Shown: positions 1 through 7,899, numbered from the stretch's first letter. The stretch: DNA of 40,994 nt from a bacterium (GCA_026986155.1 JALSPC010000091.1:1-40994); one strand, 5' to 3'. The notes: generated by a model not told the origin, from the letters alone. Program-made: numbers and translations.

Positions 1-1
1 G

Positions 2-241
2 ATCGGCGCCGGATCGGTCGTGGTTTCGGACATCCCTCCCTTCACGACGGCCGTGGGGATTCCGGCCAAGCCCGCGGGGCATCACGAAATCTCCACGAAC
101 GTGGACCTGAACCACCACCTCGTTCCTGACCCTGTGAAACAGGTGGTGGAACGTCTCGAAAAAAGGATCGCGGCCTTGGAACGGCACGCCGCGCAAGGCA
201 ACCTCCGCCTCACTGCGGTGCGCGTTCCCGACCAGGGATAA
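2..241 (+). CDS. cysE: Serine O-acetyltransferase, C-terminal part (partial)
   Basis: The reading frame is open from the window edge, so only the last 79 residues are seen. They start inside the left-handed beta-helix (IGAGSVVVSDIP, then TTAVGIPAKP), the end of the hexapeptide-repeat acyltransferase fold, followed by a charged C-terminal helix (VVERLEKRIAALE). Serine acetyltransferase makes O-acetylserine from serine and acetyl-CoA, the substrate of cysteine synthase, and a cysK gene lies about 4 kb away on the other strand. The gene sits 15 bases upstream of a sulfur-carrier gene on the same strand, suggesting co-transcription. Without the N-terminal helical domain another hexapeptide acetyltransferase cannot be fully excluded, but the cysteine-synthesis context and the tail favour CysE. 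Confidence 0.8.
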   Translation: MGAGSVVVSDIPPFTTAVGIPAKPAGHHEISTNVDLNHHLVPDPVKQVVERLEKRIAALERHAAQGNLRLTAVRVPDQG

Positions 242-256
242 GGGGGGAAGCGGGTC

Positions 257-544
257 ATGGAAATAGAGGTAAACGCGAATTTCAAGCTGACGGGGATCTT
301 CGATCCCCCCACCCGGGTTTTTCTCGACGGGAAAAAAATCACGCTGAAGAAACTGCTCGAAAGGCTCGACGCCATGTGGGACTCGGTGCATATCCTTCGT
401 GACGGAGACCTGAGCGACGACATCGAGGAACTGTGCGTGAACGGCCGGCGCCATTTCTTCCTCCCGAACCGCCTGGAAACACCCCTGAAAAACAAGGACG
501 AGGTCTGGATCGAACTTTACATGGCCCCGCTTGGCGGCGGGTAA
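257..544 (+). CDS. MoaD/ThiS-like sulfur carrier protein (first of two)
   Basis: This 95-residue protein ends in LGGG, giving the exposed C-terminal Gly-Gly that beta-grasp sulfur carriers (ThiS, MoaD, CysO) need for adenylation and thiocarboxylate formation. The start has basic, hydrophobic beta-strand character (EIEVNANFKLTG) and the penultimate strand reads DEVWIELYMAPL, as expected for the fold. It is 15 bases after cysE and 18 bases before a ThiF/MoeB-type E1 gene, so the E1 enzyme that would activate its C-terminus is encoded directly behind it. Delivery of sulfur to cysteine synthesis is inferred from neighbours; molybdopterin, thiazole or tungstopterin use is possible. It is clearly different in sequence from the second carrier at 3900-4205. 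Confidence 0.75.
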   Translation: MEIEVNANFKLTGIFDPPTRVFLDGKKITLKKLLERLDAMWDSVHILRDGDLSDDIEELCVNGRRHFFLPNRLETPLKNKDEVWIELYMAPLGGG

Positions 545-562
545 CCCCTCGAGGAGAATAAC

Positions 563-1309
563 GTGGCATTGAACCCGGATGACCTGGAACGCTACGGCCG
601 ACAAATCCTTTTCAAGCCCCTTGGGCGGAAAGGCCAGGAAAGGCTTGCCGCCATCCACGCGCTGGTGGCGGGCGTTGGGGGACTTGGATCCCCCCTCGCC
701 ATGTATCTCACGGTCGCCGGGGTTGGCGAGATCACCCTCGCCGATTTCGACACGGTCACCCTCTCGAACCTGAACCGTCAACTCTTACACGGGGACGGAG
801 ACATGGGGCGACGGAAGGTTCTGTCGGCGAAGGCGAAACTCACCGGCTTGAACCCCACCATCAAGGTACACGCGATTCCCGAAAAGATTACGCCGAAGAC
901 GTGCGAGTCACTTTTGGATTCGGTGGATATCGTCGTGGATTGCCTCGACAACATGGCCTCAAGGTATACCCTCAACCGGGCCTGCGTAAGATGGAAAATT
1001 CCACTCGTCCACGGCGGCGTTTATGGGTTGATGGGACAGTTGACCACCATCATTCCCGGCCGAACCCCATGCCTCGAATGTATATTCCCTAGGAAGAAAA
1101 CAACCCCGGGCCCCATCCCCGTTTTTGGTGCCACGGCGGGCTTTATCGCCTCCCTCCAGGCCCTGGAAGCCATCAAGCTGATTACCGGTATTGGTAAAAA
1201 TCTCGCGGGAAGGCTTCTCTATTTCAACGCCGAGGTCATGGAATGTGTCGTCAGCGATTTCAAGAAAAACCCCAACTGCCCGGTGTGTAGGGATACAAAG
1301 GCATCATAA
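563..1309 (+). CDS. ThiF/MoeB/HesA-family E1-like sulfur-carrier adenylyltransferase
   Basis: The 248-residue protein has the E1 superfamily layout. It starts with the helix ERYGRQILF, followed by the nucleotide-binding loop GVGGLGSP (about residues 37-44), the strand DFDTVTLSNLNRQ with the ATP-binding Asn/Arg/Gln, and DCLDNMASRY. Two zinc-binding CxxC pairs, CLEC (about 168) and CPVC (near the end), are present. It adenylates the C-terminal glycine of a ubiquitin-like sulfur carrier. There is no C-terminal rhodanese domain, so sulfur must come from another protein such as the NifS encoded nearby. The start is GTG at 563, chosen because GAGGAG lies at 551-556 at good distance. It is the only E1 gene in a window with two carrier genes. 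Confidence 0.88.
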   Translation: MALNPDDLERYGRQILFKPLGRKGQERLAAIHALVAGVGGLGSPLAMYLTVAGVGEITLADFDTVTLSNLNRQLLHGDGDMGRRKVLSAKAKLTGLNPTIKVHAIPEKITPKTCESLLDSVDIVVDCLDNMASRYTLNRACVRWKIPLVHGGVYGLMGQLTTIIPGRTPCLECIFPRKKTTPGPIPVFGATAGFIASLQALEAIKLITGIGKNLAGRLLYFNAEVMECVVSDFKKNPNCPVCRDTKAS

Positions 1310-1364
1310 CAATCCCTTGCGGCGGATGGGCAAATGCAAAACGCTTTCTTTCACCACGTTGGGT

Positions 1365-1808
1365 TTAACCGGTTTGTCCATCCAGGATAGAAATCCTATC
1401 ACCCGGACGGATCTCTCCTCCCACGAGGACCCGGGCGAAGACCCCTTCCCGAGGCATGATGCAGTCTCCGGCCATCCGGAAGACGGCGCACCGCGTGTGG
1501 CACTTTTTCCCTATCTGCGTGATTTCCACGACAGCCGTTCCGCCGAGGCGCACCCTCGTTCCCAATGAAAGAGAGGGCCAATCGATCCCGGACGTGGCGA
1601 TATTCTCCGCGAAATCACCGAAACCGACCTTCAACCCCCGCTCTCTCACGCGATCTATGGCTTCCTTGGCGAGAAAGCTCACCTGGCGGTGCCAGGAACC
1701 CGCGTGGGCGTCCCCTTTCAGTCCATAGTTTTTCAACAGGCAAACCTCACCAACGGGAATCTTCTTTGTCCCCTTCGCGGGGCTGATGGCAATGGATTCG
1801 ATCCGCAT
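1365..1808 (-). CDS. MOSC-domain protein
   Basis: The protein is 147 residues when started at the ATG at 1808, which has GGAGGAG just upstream; longer in-frame starts read into nifS. It carries the compact MOSC-domain pattern: GLKGDAHAG near residue 32, GDFAENI near 65, then KCHTRC and GDCIMPREGVFARV with the conserved Cys of the family. MOSC domains occur in molybdenum cofactor sulfurase C-termini and YiiM/YuaD-type proteins and are linked to sulfur transfer or molybdenum-cofactor handling. It is the last gene of the cysK operon, 35 bases after nifS, fitting a partner that receives sulfur from the desulfurase. Its substrate cannot be read from sequence. No terminator is evident in the 55 bases before the converging E1 gene. 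Confidence 0.8.
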   Translation of the reverse strand: MRIESIAISPAKGTKKIPVGEVCLLKNYGLKGDAHAGSWHRQVSFLAKEAIDRVRERGLKVGFGDFAENIATSGIDWPSLSLGTRVRLGGTAVVEITQIGKKCHTRCAVFRMAGDCIMPREGVFARVLVGGEIRPGDRISILDGQTG

Positions 1809-1843
1809 GGTCTCCTCCCACGGGCCGCGGCCCCGTAAGAAAA

Positions 1844-3046
1844 TCACAGAGCCGACATGATCTGGCTGTTGCAGGTTCTCCTTCCGCCCCGGGTTTTCCA
1901 ATAGGGAGAAAGTTCCCGCAGTCTCGCGATGATGGGGGGAAGTTTTTCGAGTATGAAGTCGATATCCCCTTCCGTGTTGAACCGGCTGAGACTGAAACGA
2001 ATCGATCCGTGAACGTGGGAGAAGGGAACCCCCATTGCGCGCAAGACGTGGGAAGGCTCCAGGGACCCGGACGTGCACGCGGATCCCGAGGAAGCGCAGA
2101 TGCCAAACTCGTCCATCATCAGGAGGATGGCCTCCCCTTCCACTCCTTCAAAGCCGATGCTGACCGTGTTGGGGAGTCGGTTTTCCCTATCGCCATGGAC
2201 GATGGCCCGCGGTATCCGCTCCAGCAACCCTTCTTCCAGCCTGTTCCGCAACCGCCTGACGCGGGTGTTCTCCTCGTCAAGATGTCCCTGTGCCAGTTCA
2301 CAAGCCTTGCCGAGCGCCACAATGGACGCCACGTTTTCCGTGCCTCCCCGCCGGCCGTGTTCCTGGTGGCCACCGATCAACAGGGGGGCAAATGGGGTTC
2401 CCTTGCGGACGTAGAGGATGCCGACACCCTTGGGGGCGTGAAGTTTATGTCCTGACAGGGAAAGCATGTCGGCGGGAACTTTCTTCATGTCGATGGGGAT
2501 CTTCCCCGCCGCCTGGACGGCATCGGTATGAAAAAGGATTCCCCTTTCCTTGACCTCGCGGGCGATCTCCTCGACGGGAAAGACAACACCTGTTTCGTTG
2601 TTGGCCCACATGACGCTGACCACGGCTGTTTCAGGGATAAGGTTCCGGTAAAGGATGTCCAGGTCCAGGTGCCCCTTAGAATCGACGGGGACGAATGTCA
2701 CCCGCCACCCCTTCTTCGCCAGGTGTTCGAAGAGGTTCTTGATGGCGGGATGCTCCACCCGGGTCGTTAGGATGTGGCGCCTTTCCGGAAACGCTTGTAT
2801 GGCGGCCCGGATCGCCGTGTTGTCGCTTTCCGTCCCGCAACTGGTGAAAACAATCTCGTCCGGGTCCGCGCCGAGGAGCGAGGCGACTTGTCGCCGTGCC
2901 TTTTCCAGTCCCTTGCTCACTTCCCCCGCGAATCGATACATGCTCGACGGATTGGCGTAAAGATCCTTCAGGTAGGGCAGCATCGCTTCAAACACACGTG
3001 GATCCACCTGTGTCGTCGCGTTGTTATCCACGTAAACCGTTTTCAT
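1844..3046 (-). CDS. nifS: Cysteine desulfurase, NifS/IscS family
   Basis: This pyridoxal-phosphate enzyme takes sulfur from L-cysteine as a persulfide for Fe-S assembly. The 400-residue protein opens with VYVDNNATTQVDP, has the PLP-binding Lys201 in LSLSGHKLHAPKG, and the persulfide Cys324 in SSGSACTSG. I chose the ATG at 3046 because it overlaps the nifU stop as ATGA; a longer frame exists but runs through nifU. The C-terminus extends past the usual end with a basic tail (KTRGGRR). Four-base overlap with nifU implies translational coupling, so desulfurase and scaffold are made together. In this operon the sulfur could also feed the adjacent sulfur carrier and MOSC protein. Confidence 0.95.
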   Translation of the reverse strand: MKTVYVDNNATTQVDPRVFEAMLPYLKDLYANPSSMYRFAGEVSKGLEKARRQVASLLGADPDEIVFTSCGTESDNTAIRAAIQAFPERRHILTTRVEHPAIKNLFEHLAKKGWRVTFVPVDSKGHLDLDILYRNLIPETAVVSVMWANNETGVVFPVEEIAREVKERGILFHTDAVQAAGKIPIDMKKVPADMLSLSGHKLHAPKGVGILYVRKGTPFAPLLIGGHQEHGRRGGTENVASIVALGKACELAQGHLDEENTRVRRLRNRLEEGLLERIPRAIVHGDRENRLPNTVSIGFEGVEGEAILLMMDEFGICASSGSACTSGSLEPSHVLRAMGVPFSHVHGSIRFSLSRFNTEGDIDFILEKLPPIIARLRELSPYWKTRGGRRTCNSQIMSAL

Positions 3047-3873
3047 CCTCTTACCTCCTGCACAACCAGCTCTGGCGTGACGAGTTCCCGAAGTTTTTTC
3101 TCGACAGTGTCCTTCAGGGTTACCTGGGAAATCTGGCATCCCGCGCAAGTCCCCTGGAAACGCACGTAAACCGTGTTGCCATCCACGTCAACAAGCACGA
3201 CATCCCCGCCGTCCTGCTGAAGCAGGGGCCGGATCTCCCTGTTCAGGGTAGCTTCGATTTTTTTAATCTTCTCAATGTTTGTCATCGTTCCGCGTTCCGC
3301 GTTCCGCGGGCGGCACGTGCCCGTGATGTCGTCGATGATTTCCTGGATTTTTTCATGACACTTCTGACAACCGCCCCCCGCCTTGGTGAAATTGGTCACG
3401 TCCTCGATCGTGGTCAATCCGTTTTCCCGGATGGCTCGTGCGATCTCCCGGTCCGTAACCCCGAAACACTCGCAGACGATGGTGCCTTCAACCGCCTTCT
3501 CTTCCTCTCCACGGTAGTTAGCGATGGCCTTCTCCAGGGCCTCGCGCCCCATCACGGAGCAGTGCATCTTTTGCCGAGGCAGCCCGCCCAGAAAACGCAC
3601 GATATCATCGTTGGTAATCTTTTCGGCCTCGGACAAGGGAAGCCCCTTGATCATCTCAGTAAGGGCGGAAGACGAGGCAATGGCGCTTGCGCATCCGAAG
3701 GTCTTGAACTTGGCGTCTGTGATACGTTCATTCTCGTCGATTTTCAGGTAGAGCGTCAAGGCGTCCCCGCAGGCGATGGATCCAACCTCTCCGACCCCGT
3801 CGGCATCCGCAATCTCTCCCACGTTTCTCGGGTTGAGAAAATACTCCTTGACCTTTTCCGTGTAATCCCACAT
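3043..3873 (-). CDS. nifU: Fe-S cluster scaffold NifU (three-domain)
   Basis: This is full-length three-domain NifU, 276 residues. Residues 1-125 form the IscU-like scaffold with Cys35 (ACGD), Cys61 and Cys105 (MHC). Residues 131-175 are the BFD-type [2Fe-2S] domain with CEC (134, 136) and CQKC (169, 172). Residues 198-276 are the Nfu domain with CAGC (243, 246). It assembles clusters with sulfur from NifS. Outside nitrogen fixers, NifUS often serves as the general Fe-S system of anaerobes, and no nif structural genes are seen here. A short tandem DNA repeat encodes the linker before the Nfu domain. It starts at 3873 with GGAAGGAG upstream and is coupled to nifS by an ATGA overlap. Confidence 0.95.
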   Translation of the reverse strand: MWDYTEKVKEYFLNPRNVGEIADADGVGEVGSIACGDALTLYLKIDENERITDAKFKTFGCASAIASSSALTEMIKGLPLSEAEKITNDDIVRFLGGLPRQKMHCSVMGREALEKAIANYRGEEEKAVEGTIVCECFGVTDREIARAIRENGLTTIEDVTNFTKAGGGCQKCHEKIQEIIDDITGTCRPRNAERGTMTNIEKIKKIEATLNREIRPLLQQDGGDVVLVDVDGNTVYVRFQGTCAGCQISQVTLKDTVEKKLRELVTPELVVQEVRG

Positions 3874-3899
3874 GGTCTATCTCCTTCCAGGCCGGGAAT

Positions 3900-4205
3900 T
3901 CAGCCGCCGGCCAGCACATAGGTAATGGATATCTCGTCGCCCTCGTGAACGGGCATGACCAGCTCGTGTGGGTAAACGCTTTCCTCGTTGACGTAAACCT
4001 CGAGGTATTCGTGTAGCCGTTCGGGACCGGCGAACAACTTCTCCCTCAGGGAAGGGAAACGTTCCAGGAGATTTTCCACGCACTTCCCCACCGTTTCTCC
4101 TTCCGTTGACAGGGAATCAGACGGAATCTCGTCGCCGGCAATAAATGGATGCAACCGAATCTTTACACCTATCTTTCCCGCTTCTTTTATCGTTTCACGC
4201 CCCAT
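3900..4205 (-). CDS. MoaD/ThiS-like sulfur carrier protein (second), CysO-like by context
   Basis: With the start at 4205 the protein is 101 residues and ends in YVLAGG, again the di-glycine tail of a beta-grasp sulfur carrier. The middle [22 protein letters not shown] and the later VYVNEESV and DEISITY are typical of MoaD-family members. Its start codon lies 11 bases inside the end of cysK and its stop is 26 bases before nifU. In mycobacteria CysO thiocarboxylate donates sulfur to O-phosphoserine through CysM; the gene order here makes a similar partnership with CysK plausible, but that is inference. No JAMM (Mec) protease gene is visible. The ATG at 4205 is the first Met that does not lie deep in cysK. 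Confidence 0.8.
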   Translation of the reverse strand: MGRETIKEAGKIGVKIRLHPFIAGDEIPSDSLSTEGETVGKCVENLLERFPSLREKLFAGPERLHEYLEVYVNEESVYPHELVMPVHEGDEISITYVLAGG

Positions 4206-5112
4206 GACTGCCGGCCTCCACAGAGAGATAACGTTCGCCCGTGTCTGGAAACAAAACCACGATGATCTTTCCCTTGACCTCCGTGTCAATTCTCCGTGCC
4301 GCCGCCATGGCAGCCCCGGAAGAGATGCCGACAAAAAGGCCTTCCTCGAGTGGCAGTGCCCGGAACATCTCCTTCGCCTCACCTGTCTCGACGGTAACGA
4401 TTCGGTCCACGACATCCCTGTTTAGGATCTTCGGAACAAATCCCGCTCCGATCCCCTGAATCCCATGCGCCCCCGCGCTTCCTCCCGAGAGCACTGGGCT
4501 TTCGCTCGGCTCCACGCCGACCACTTCGATGCCTGCCTTTCGTTCCTTTAGGTATCTCCCCACGCCCGAGACGGTTCCCCCCGTCCCGATTCCGGCCACA
4601 AAGATATCCACCTGCCCGTCCGTGTCCTCCCAGATCTCCAGAGCGGTTGTCCGGTAATGAATCTCCGGGTTTGCGGGATTCTCGAACTGTTGGGGCATAA
4701 AGGCGCCGGTCTTTTTAGCGATCTCACGGGCCTTCTCGATGGCCCCCTTCATCCCCTCGCCCGCCGGGGTCAGAACCAGCTCCGCCCCCAGGCGCTTGAG
4801 GATTTCGCGTCTTTCCCGGCTCATACTTTCCGGCATGGTCAGGGTCAGGCGGTATCCCCGGGCGGCGCAGATGAACGCCAGCGCGATCCCCGTGTTCCCG
4901 CTGGTAGGCTCCACGATGTCGGCGCCTTCCCCGATACGTCCCGATTTCTCCGCCGCCTCGATCATGGCAAGACCAATCCTATCCTTAACGGAGGCGAGGG
5001 GATTGAACATCTCCAGCTTGGCAAAAACGAGGTTGTTCTTCGAAACCAGCCGGTTCAACCGCACCAGGGGCGTATTCCCCACCAATCTCGTGATATCCGT
5101 CGCGTATCTCAT
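4195..5112 (-). CDS. cysK: Cysteine synthase A (O-acetylserine sulfhydrylase)
   Basis: This 305-residue PLP enzyme makes cysteine from O-acetylserine and sulfide or another sulfur donor. Visible hallmarks are [15 protein letters not shown] at the N-terminus, the PLP-binding Lys43 in ASVKDRI, the substrate loop [11 protein letters not shown] (69-79), the phosphate-binding [12 protein letters not shown], and the C-terminal VGISSGAA and [13 protein letters not shown]. Length is normal for the family. It is the first gene of the operon cysK, sulfur carrier, nifU, nifS, MOSC. The ATG at 5112 has AAAGGAG upstream and a promoter at 5142-5170. Whether it uses free sulfide or the carrier thiocarboxylate cannot be told by eye. 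Confidence 0.95.
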   Translation of the reverse strand: MRYATDITRLVGNTPLVRLNRLVSKNNLVFAKLEMFNPLASVKDRIGLAMIEAAEKSGRIGEGADIVEPTSGNTGIALAFICAARGYRLTLTMPESMSRERREILKRLGAELVLTPAGEGMKGAIEKAREIAKKTGAFMPQQFENPANPEIHYRTTALEIWEDTDGQVDIFVAGIGTGGTVSGVGRYLKERKAGIEVVGVEPSESPVLSGGSAGAHGIQGIGAGFVPKILNRDVVDRIVTVETGEAKEMFRALPLEEGLFVGISSGAAMAAARRIDTEVKGKIIVVLFPDTGERYLSVEAGSHGA

Positions 5113-5141
5113 CTTTTCGCTCCTTTAATTTAACTATAATA

Positions 5142-5170
5142 AATGTAATTGATTTAATAATATTTGTCAA
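5142..5170 (-). promoter_or_regulatory. Sigma-70-type promoter of the cysK operon
   Basis: On the minus strand TTGACA (5165-5170) is separated by 17 bases from TACATT (5142-5147). The interval is very AT-rich and lies 30-58 bases before the cysK ATG, with an AAAGGAG ribosome site between. An Rrf2/IscR- or CymR-like operator would be expected here, but I do not recognise one. Confidence 0.7.
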
Positions 5171-5251
5171 GTCACCTCTCCCTTTCCCGGCATCTTTCCG
5201 GGGCCCCATAAACCGAAACAGAATCCGGGAGAGTGTCTCTCTATTCGGGTC

Positions 5252-5291
5252 CTACACCACCACGGGCAAGTCACGCCACCGGGTGGTGTAG
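5252..5291. repeat. Inverted repeat over the umuC stop codon
   Basis: CTACACCACC (5252-5261) is an exact inverse complement of GGTGGTGTAG (5282-5291), giving a 10-bp stem with a 20-base loop. The left arm contains the umuC stop codon. No T-run follows on the minus strand, so it is not a classical intrinsic terminator, but it could stabilise the 3' end of the lexA-umuDC message. Confidence 0.6.
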
Positions 5292-6526
5292 CGGGGAGAA
5301 AGCCGGGAGGGGTGAGACCGCCAGGGCCGCGTGATCCCGGAGGAGGCCACACGGAGCGTGTCCCTGCCGTAACGGACGTTTACCGCGTCCATCGCCTTCA
5401 TCAACCGGTCATCCCGAGCGGGATCGCGCCGACTGTCGGGGGGAAAGAGGGATACCTGGCGCATCCTCTCGGAGGTGAGCTCCAAGAGCGCGACCCCCGC
5501 CTTTTTGTAGGGATAGCCCGACCGGAAGATCTCCCGGAGCCCCCGCCGGGCGGAGGTCACGAGAAACGGCGTGTAGGCGGTGGGTGCCGGGAGGGGGATG
5601 GTCAGGCTGTTGACGTAGCGCGGCCCGTCCCGGTAGGGGCTGGTCGCGAGAAAGACCTGCAGGCAGGCGGCAAGGAGATGATGCTGCCGGAGTTTCTCGG
5701 CGGCCCGGGTCACATAGAGGGCGACGGCCTCTTCCAGCGCCTCCAGCCTTTCCACGCAGCGGTCGAAGGTGCGGGAGCTGATGATTCCCTTCCTGGGAGG
5801 CGGCGCTTCCTCCAGGGGGATACAAGAGACGCCCCGCAGTTCCCAGACGGTGCGAAGCCCGGTGATGGAGAGGCGCCGGCGCGCCCAGTCATCCTGCACT
5901 GTTTTCAATTGCCTGGCGGTGTAGATGCCGTGCCGCTTCAAGAGGGCCTCCCGGCGCCGCCCGATCCCCCAGACGTCCCCGGCCCGAATCCTCTCCAGCC
6001 ACGCGTCCGTGCCGGCCGGATCGATCAGGGCGAACACCCCGCCGTGTTCCGGTTCCGACTTGGCGATGCGGTTGGCCGCCTTGGCCAGGGTCTTGGTGGG
6101 GGCAATGCCGATGGAAACGGGGATTCCCGTCCACTGCCATACCGTTTCCCTCATCTTTTTCGCGAGGGTCTCGGGAGCGGACGGGACGGACGCCGGGAAG
6201 GAAAGAAAGGCCTCGTCGATGGAATAGATTTCCATGTCCGGGGTAAAACGGGATAAAATGGACATCACGCGCCGCGACATATCCCCGTAAAGGGTATAGT
6301 TGGACGAGAAAATCCTGACACGGTGACGCTTGAGGAGGGACCGGTATTTGAAAACGGGCGCCCCCATGGGAATCCCCAGGGCCTTGACCTCCTCGGAGCG
6401 GGCCACCACGCACCCGTCGTTGTTGGAGAGCACGACGACCGGTCTCCCCTCCAGGGAGGGATTGAAGACCCGTTCACAGGAGACGTAGAAATTGTTGCAG
6501 TCCGCGAGGAAGAAGAGCGGCGCCAT
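5252..6526 (-). CDS. umuC: Y-family DNA polymerase, UmuC (Pol V catalytic subunit)
   Basis: The 424-residue protein begins [17 protein letters not shown], with the Asp and Phe/Tyr of the Y-family active site. It continues with [11 protein letters not shown], which is typical of UmuC rather than DinB, and YSIDEAFL carrying the catalytic Asp-Glu. Later come helix-hairpin-helix (VWGIGRRR) and little-finger regions, and length matches E. coli UmuC (422). It performs error-prone lesion bypass with processed UmuD. It starts one base after the umuD stop. The C-terminal end (RYTTRW..LPVVV) overlaps an inverted repeat. It belongs to a lexA-umuD-umuC operon, so autoregulation by LexA is expected. Confidence 0.95.
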   Translation of the reverse strand: MAPLFFLADCNNFYVSCERVFNPSLEGRPVVVLSNNDGCVVARSEEVKALGIPMGAPVFKYRSLLKRHRVRIFSSNYTLYGDMSRRVMSILSRFTPDMEIYSIDEAFLSFPASVPSAPETLAKKMRETVWQWTGIPVSIGIAPTKTLAKAANRIAKSEPEHGGVFALIDPAGTDAWLERIRAGDVWGIGRRREALLKRHGIYTARQLKTVQDDWARRRLSITGLRTVWELRGVSCIPLEEAPPPRKGIISSRTFDRCVERLEALEEAVALYVTRAAEKLRQHHLLAACLQVFLATSPYRDGPRYVNSLTIPLPAPTAYTPFLVTSARRGLREIFRSGYPYKKAGVALLELTSERMRQVSLFPPDSRRDPARDDRLMKAMDAVNVRYGRDTLRVASSGITRPWRSHPSRLSPRYTTRWRDLPVVV

Positions 6527-6527
6527 C

Positions 6528-6986
6528 TCACCCCCGGGACAGGGTGTGAATCACGTGGGTCACCACGCCCCAGACGCGAATATCCATTCCCGGGACCAAC
6601 TCGAGGGCGGGATAGGCGGGATTCTCGGCCACGAGGAAGGTCCGCCGCCCCATCCGCCGCAGGCGTTTGACGGTGAGTTCCCCGTCCACGACGGCCACCA
6701 CCACGGACCGGTCCCGGGCCTCCAGCGCCCGGTCCACGATCAGGATGTCCCCCGAGTGGATCCCGGCCTCCACCATGGAATCCCCCTGGACCCGGACGAA
6801 GAAGGTCGCCGCCGGGTGCCGGACGAGGAAGGTGTTGAGATCGAGGGTATCTTCCACGAAATCGTCTGCGGGAGAGGGAAACCCCGCGGGGACGCGCGCC
6901 CCGCAGAGGGGAAGCGGCACGGCGCCGGCGCGCGTCTCCGGCCGAGAAACCGCCGTTTTCTTCCTACACGCTGAACTTGATGACAC
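6528..6986 (-). CDS. umuD: UmuD, self-cleaving S24 peptidase subunit of Pol V
   Basis: I start the gene at GTG 6986 (152 residues), because GGGGGAGG lies six bases upstream; the longer frame begins with an unsupported TTG at 7010. The S24 peptidase domain shows FPSPADDF after the cleavage site, GDSM with nucleophile Ser70, and the general-base Lys107 in ELTVKRL. The Ser-Lys spacing of 37 and the 36 residues from the presumed Ala34-Gly35 cleavage to Ser70 match what I recall for E. coli UmuD (Cys24-Gly25, Ser60, Lys97). RecA-stimulated cleavage would give active UmuD'. The gene overlaps the end of lexA by 23 bases and stops one base before umuC. Confidence 0.92.
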   Translation of the reverse strand: MSSSSACRKKTAVSRPETRAGAVPLPLCGARVPAGFPSPADDFVEDTLDLNTFLVRHPAATFFVRVQGDSMVEAGIHSGDILIVDRALEARDRSVVVAVVDGELTVKRLRRMGRRTFLVAENPAYPALELVPGMDIRVWGVVTHVIHTLSRG

Positions 6987-7566
6987 CCTTGACCTCCCCC
7001 AGGATGACAAGCGCCTCCCCTTCCCCGTAGACCTCGGGGGGATACGCGGGATTTAGGGAGGCCAGGACCACCCGGTCTCCCGCGAAAATCACCTTCTTGA
7101 TCCGGGGCTCCTCCCCGCATATCACGAGCGCCACCGCGTTTGTCTCCACCCGGGGTTTGCGCTCCACCAGGACGAGATCCCCGTCCGCGATGGCAGGCAC
7201 CATGGAATCTCCCCGGGCCCGGACAAGAAAGGAGCGGTCCGTGACCCCGAACAGCCGGGTGGAAAGGGGAACGCGATCCCGAACATTCGTCTCCGCGAGG
7301 AATTCCCCGGGGCCGCAACTGGCCCAGCCGTAAAGATTCACGTAGGCGATATCCTTCACCGGGTCCTTCAACAGGGTATATTCGGAGGGGTTCGCGGGGT
7401 TCCGCCGGAGATATCCCTTCTTCTCGAGCTGGCGGAGGTGATGGGCCACCGTGGCGGGGGAACGAACCTCCACCTCCCGCGCGATGTCCCGCAGGGACAG
7501 TCCCTCGACACCCCGCTTGAGAACCTCCAGGATGGCCTCTTGCGTGGCATGGAGTCCCTTTTTCAT
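6964..7566 (-). CDS. lexA: LexA-type SOS repressor
   Basis: From the ATG at 7566 the protein is 200 residues, the usual LexA length. Residues 8-65 form a winged helix (LSLRDIAREVEVRSPATVAHHLRQLEKKGYL). Residues 75-200 are the S24 autoproteolytic domain with a Cys84-Gly85 cleavage site (LexA usually has Ala-Gly, UmuD Cys-Gly), Ser121 in GDSMVPAI and Lys157. A longer frame from a TTG at 7602 overlaps the promoter -35 box and is unlikely; ATG 7587 is an alternative. No Shine-Dalgarno precedes 7566, so the message may be leaderless. It heads an operon with umuD and umuC, and presumably represses itself and both polymerase genes until RecA filaments trigger its cleavage. Confidence 0.9.
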   Translation of the reverse strand: MKKGLHATQEAILEVLKRGVEGLSLRDIAREVEVRSPATVAHHLRQLEKKGYLRRNPANPSEYTLLKDPVKDIAYVNLYGWASCGPGEFLAETNVRDRVPLSTRLFGVTDRSFLVRARGDSMVPAIADGDLVLVERKPRVETNAVALVICGEEPRIKKVIFAGDRVVLASLNPAYPPEVYGEGEALVILGEVKGVIKFSV

Positions 7567-7568
7567 GT

Positions 7569-7613
7569 GAACATAAATATCAAACATTATCCAATTTGTC
7601 AATGAATATGTTC
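7569..7613 (-). promoter_or_regulatory. lexA promoter flanked by inverted GAACATA boxes (candidate LexA operators)
   Basis: Minus-strand TTGACA (7597-7602) is followed after 17 bases by TATTTA (7574-7579), a plausible promoter whose start would fall at or next to the ATG at 7566. GAACATA occurs just upstream of the -35 box (7607-7613) and its inverse TATGTTC overlaps the region after the -10 box (7569-7575). The two arms bracket the core promoter, as expected for autorepression sites. GAAC...GTTC half-sites recall Gram-positive-type LexA boxes, but the 31-base gap means these would be two sites or arms of a looped complex. Confidence 0.55.
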
Positions 7614-7684
7614 GATGAGTATGGGCGGGTCGTCCCTGAACGAGAGCGCCTTCGGCGTTTTTCTGGGAAAATCGCTTGTCGAAA

Positions 7685-7761
7685 TGGTGGCGGTGCAGGG
7701 ACTTGAACCCCGGACACTGCGGATATGAGCCGCATGCTCTGACCAGCTGAGCTACACCGCC
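7685..7761 (-). tRNA. tRNA with anticodon CAU (probably elongator tRNA-Met)
   Basis: The minus strand folds as a 77-base cloverleaf. A 7-bp acceptor pairs GGCGGTG with CACCGCC, the D-arm carries GCTC/GAGC, and the anticodon stem TGCGG/CCGCA has the loop CTCATAT, so the anticodon is CAT at 7725-7727. The T-arm includes TTCAAGT, the discriminator is A, and CCA is encoded. The first pair is G-C, not the C-A mismatch of initiator tRNA, so it is elongator tRNA-Met or the lysidine-modified tRNA-Ile; the former seems likelier from overall sequence. Confidence 0.95.
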
Positions 7762-7773
7762 ACAGTCGGGGTT

Positions 7774-7802
7774 CTTTTACTCAAAACGGGGACGTTTGTC
7801 AA
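7774..7802 (-). promoter_or_regulatory. Promoter of the CAU tRNA
   Basis: Minus-strand TTGACA (7797-7802), a 17-base spacer and TAAAAG (7774-7779) place a transcription start a few bases before the tRNA 5' end at 7761. Confidence 0.7.
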
Positions 7803-7899
7803 GATACGAAATCAATCCCGCCCGGGCAACATCCCAGTCCATATCCAGACGCATGCCGCGACAAGGACATGGTATGGGCGGCATGTAAATTCTCTGGGA

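Noticed and set aside
6964-7010. TTG start for umuD at 7010
   Set aside because: It lacks a ribosome site, while GTG 6986 has GGGGGAGG six bases before it and gives UmuD-like domain spacing.
7647-7662. Small hairpin CGCC-TTC-GGCG followed by TTTTT on the + strand, resembling a terminator
   Set aside because: There is no + strand gene upstream and the stem is only four base pairs. On the minus strand the tract would be an A-run before the stem.
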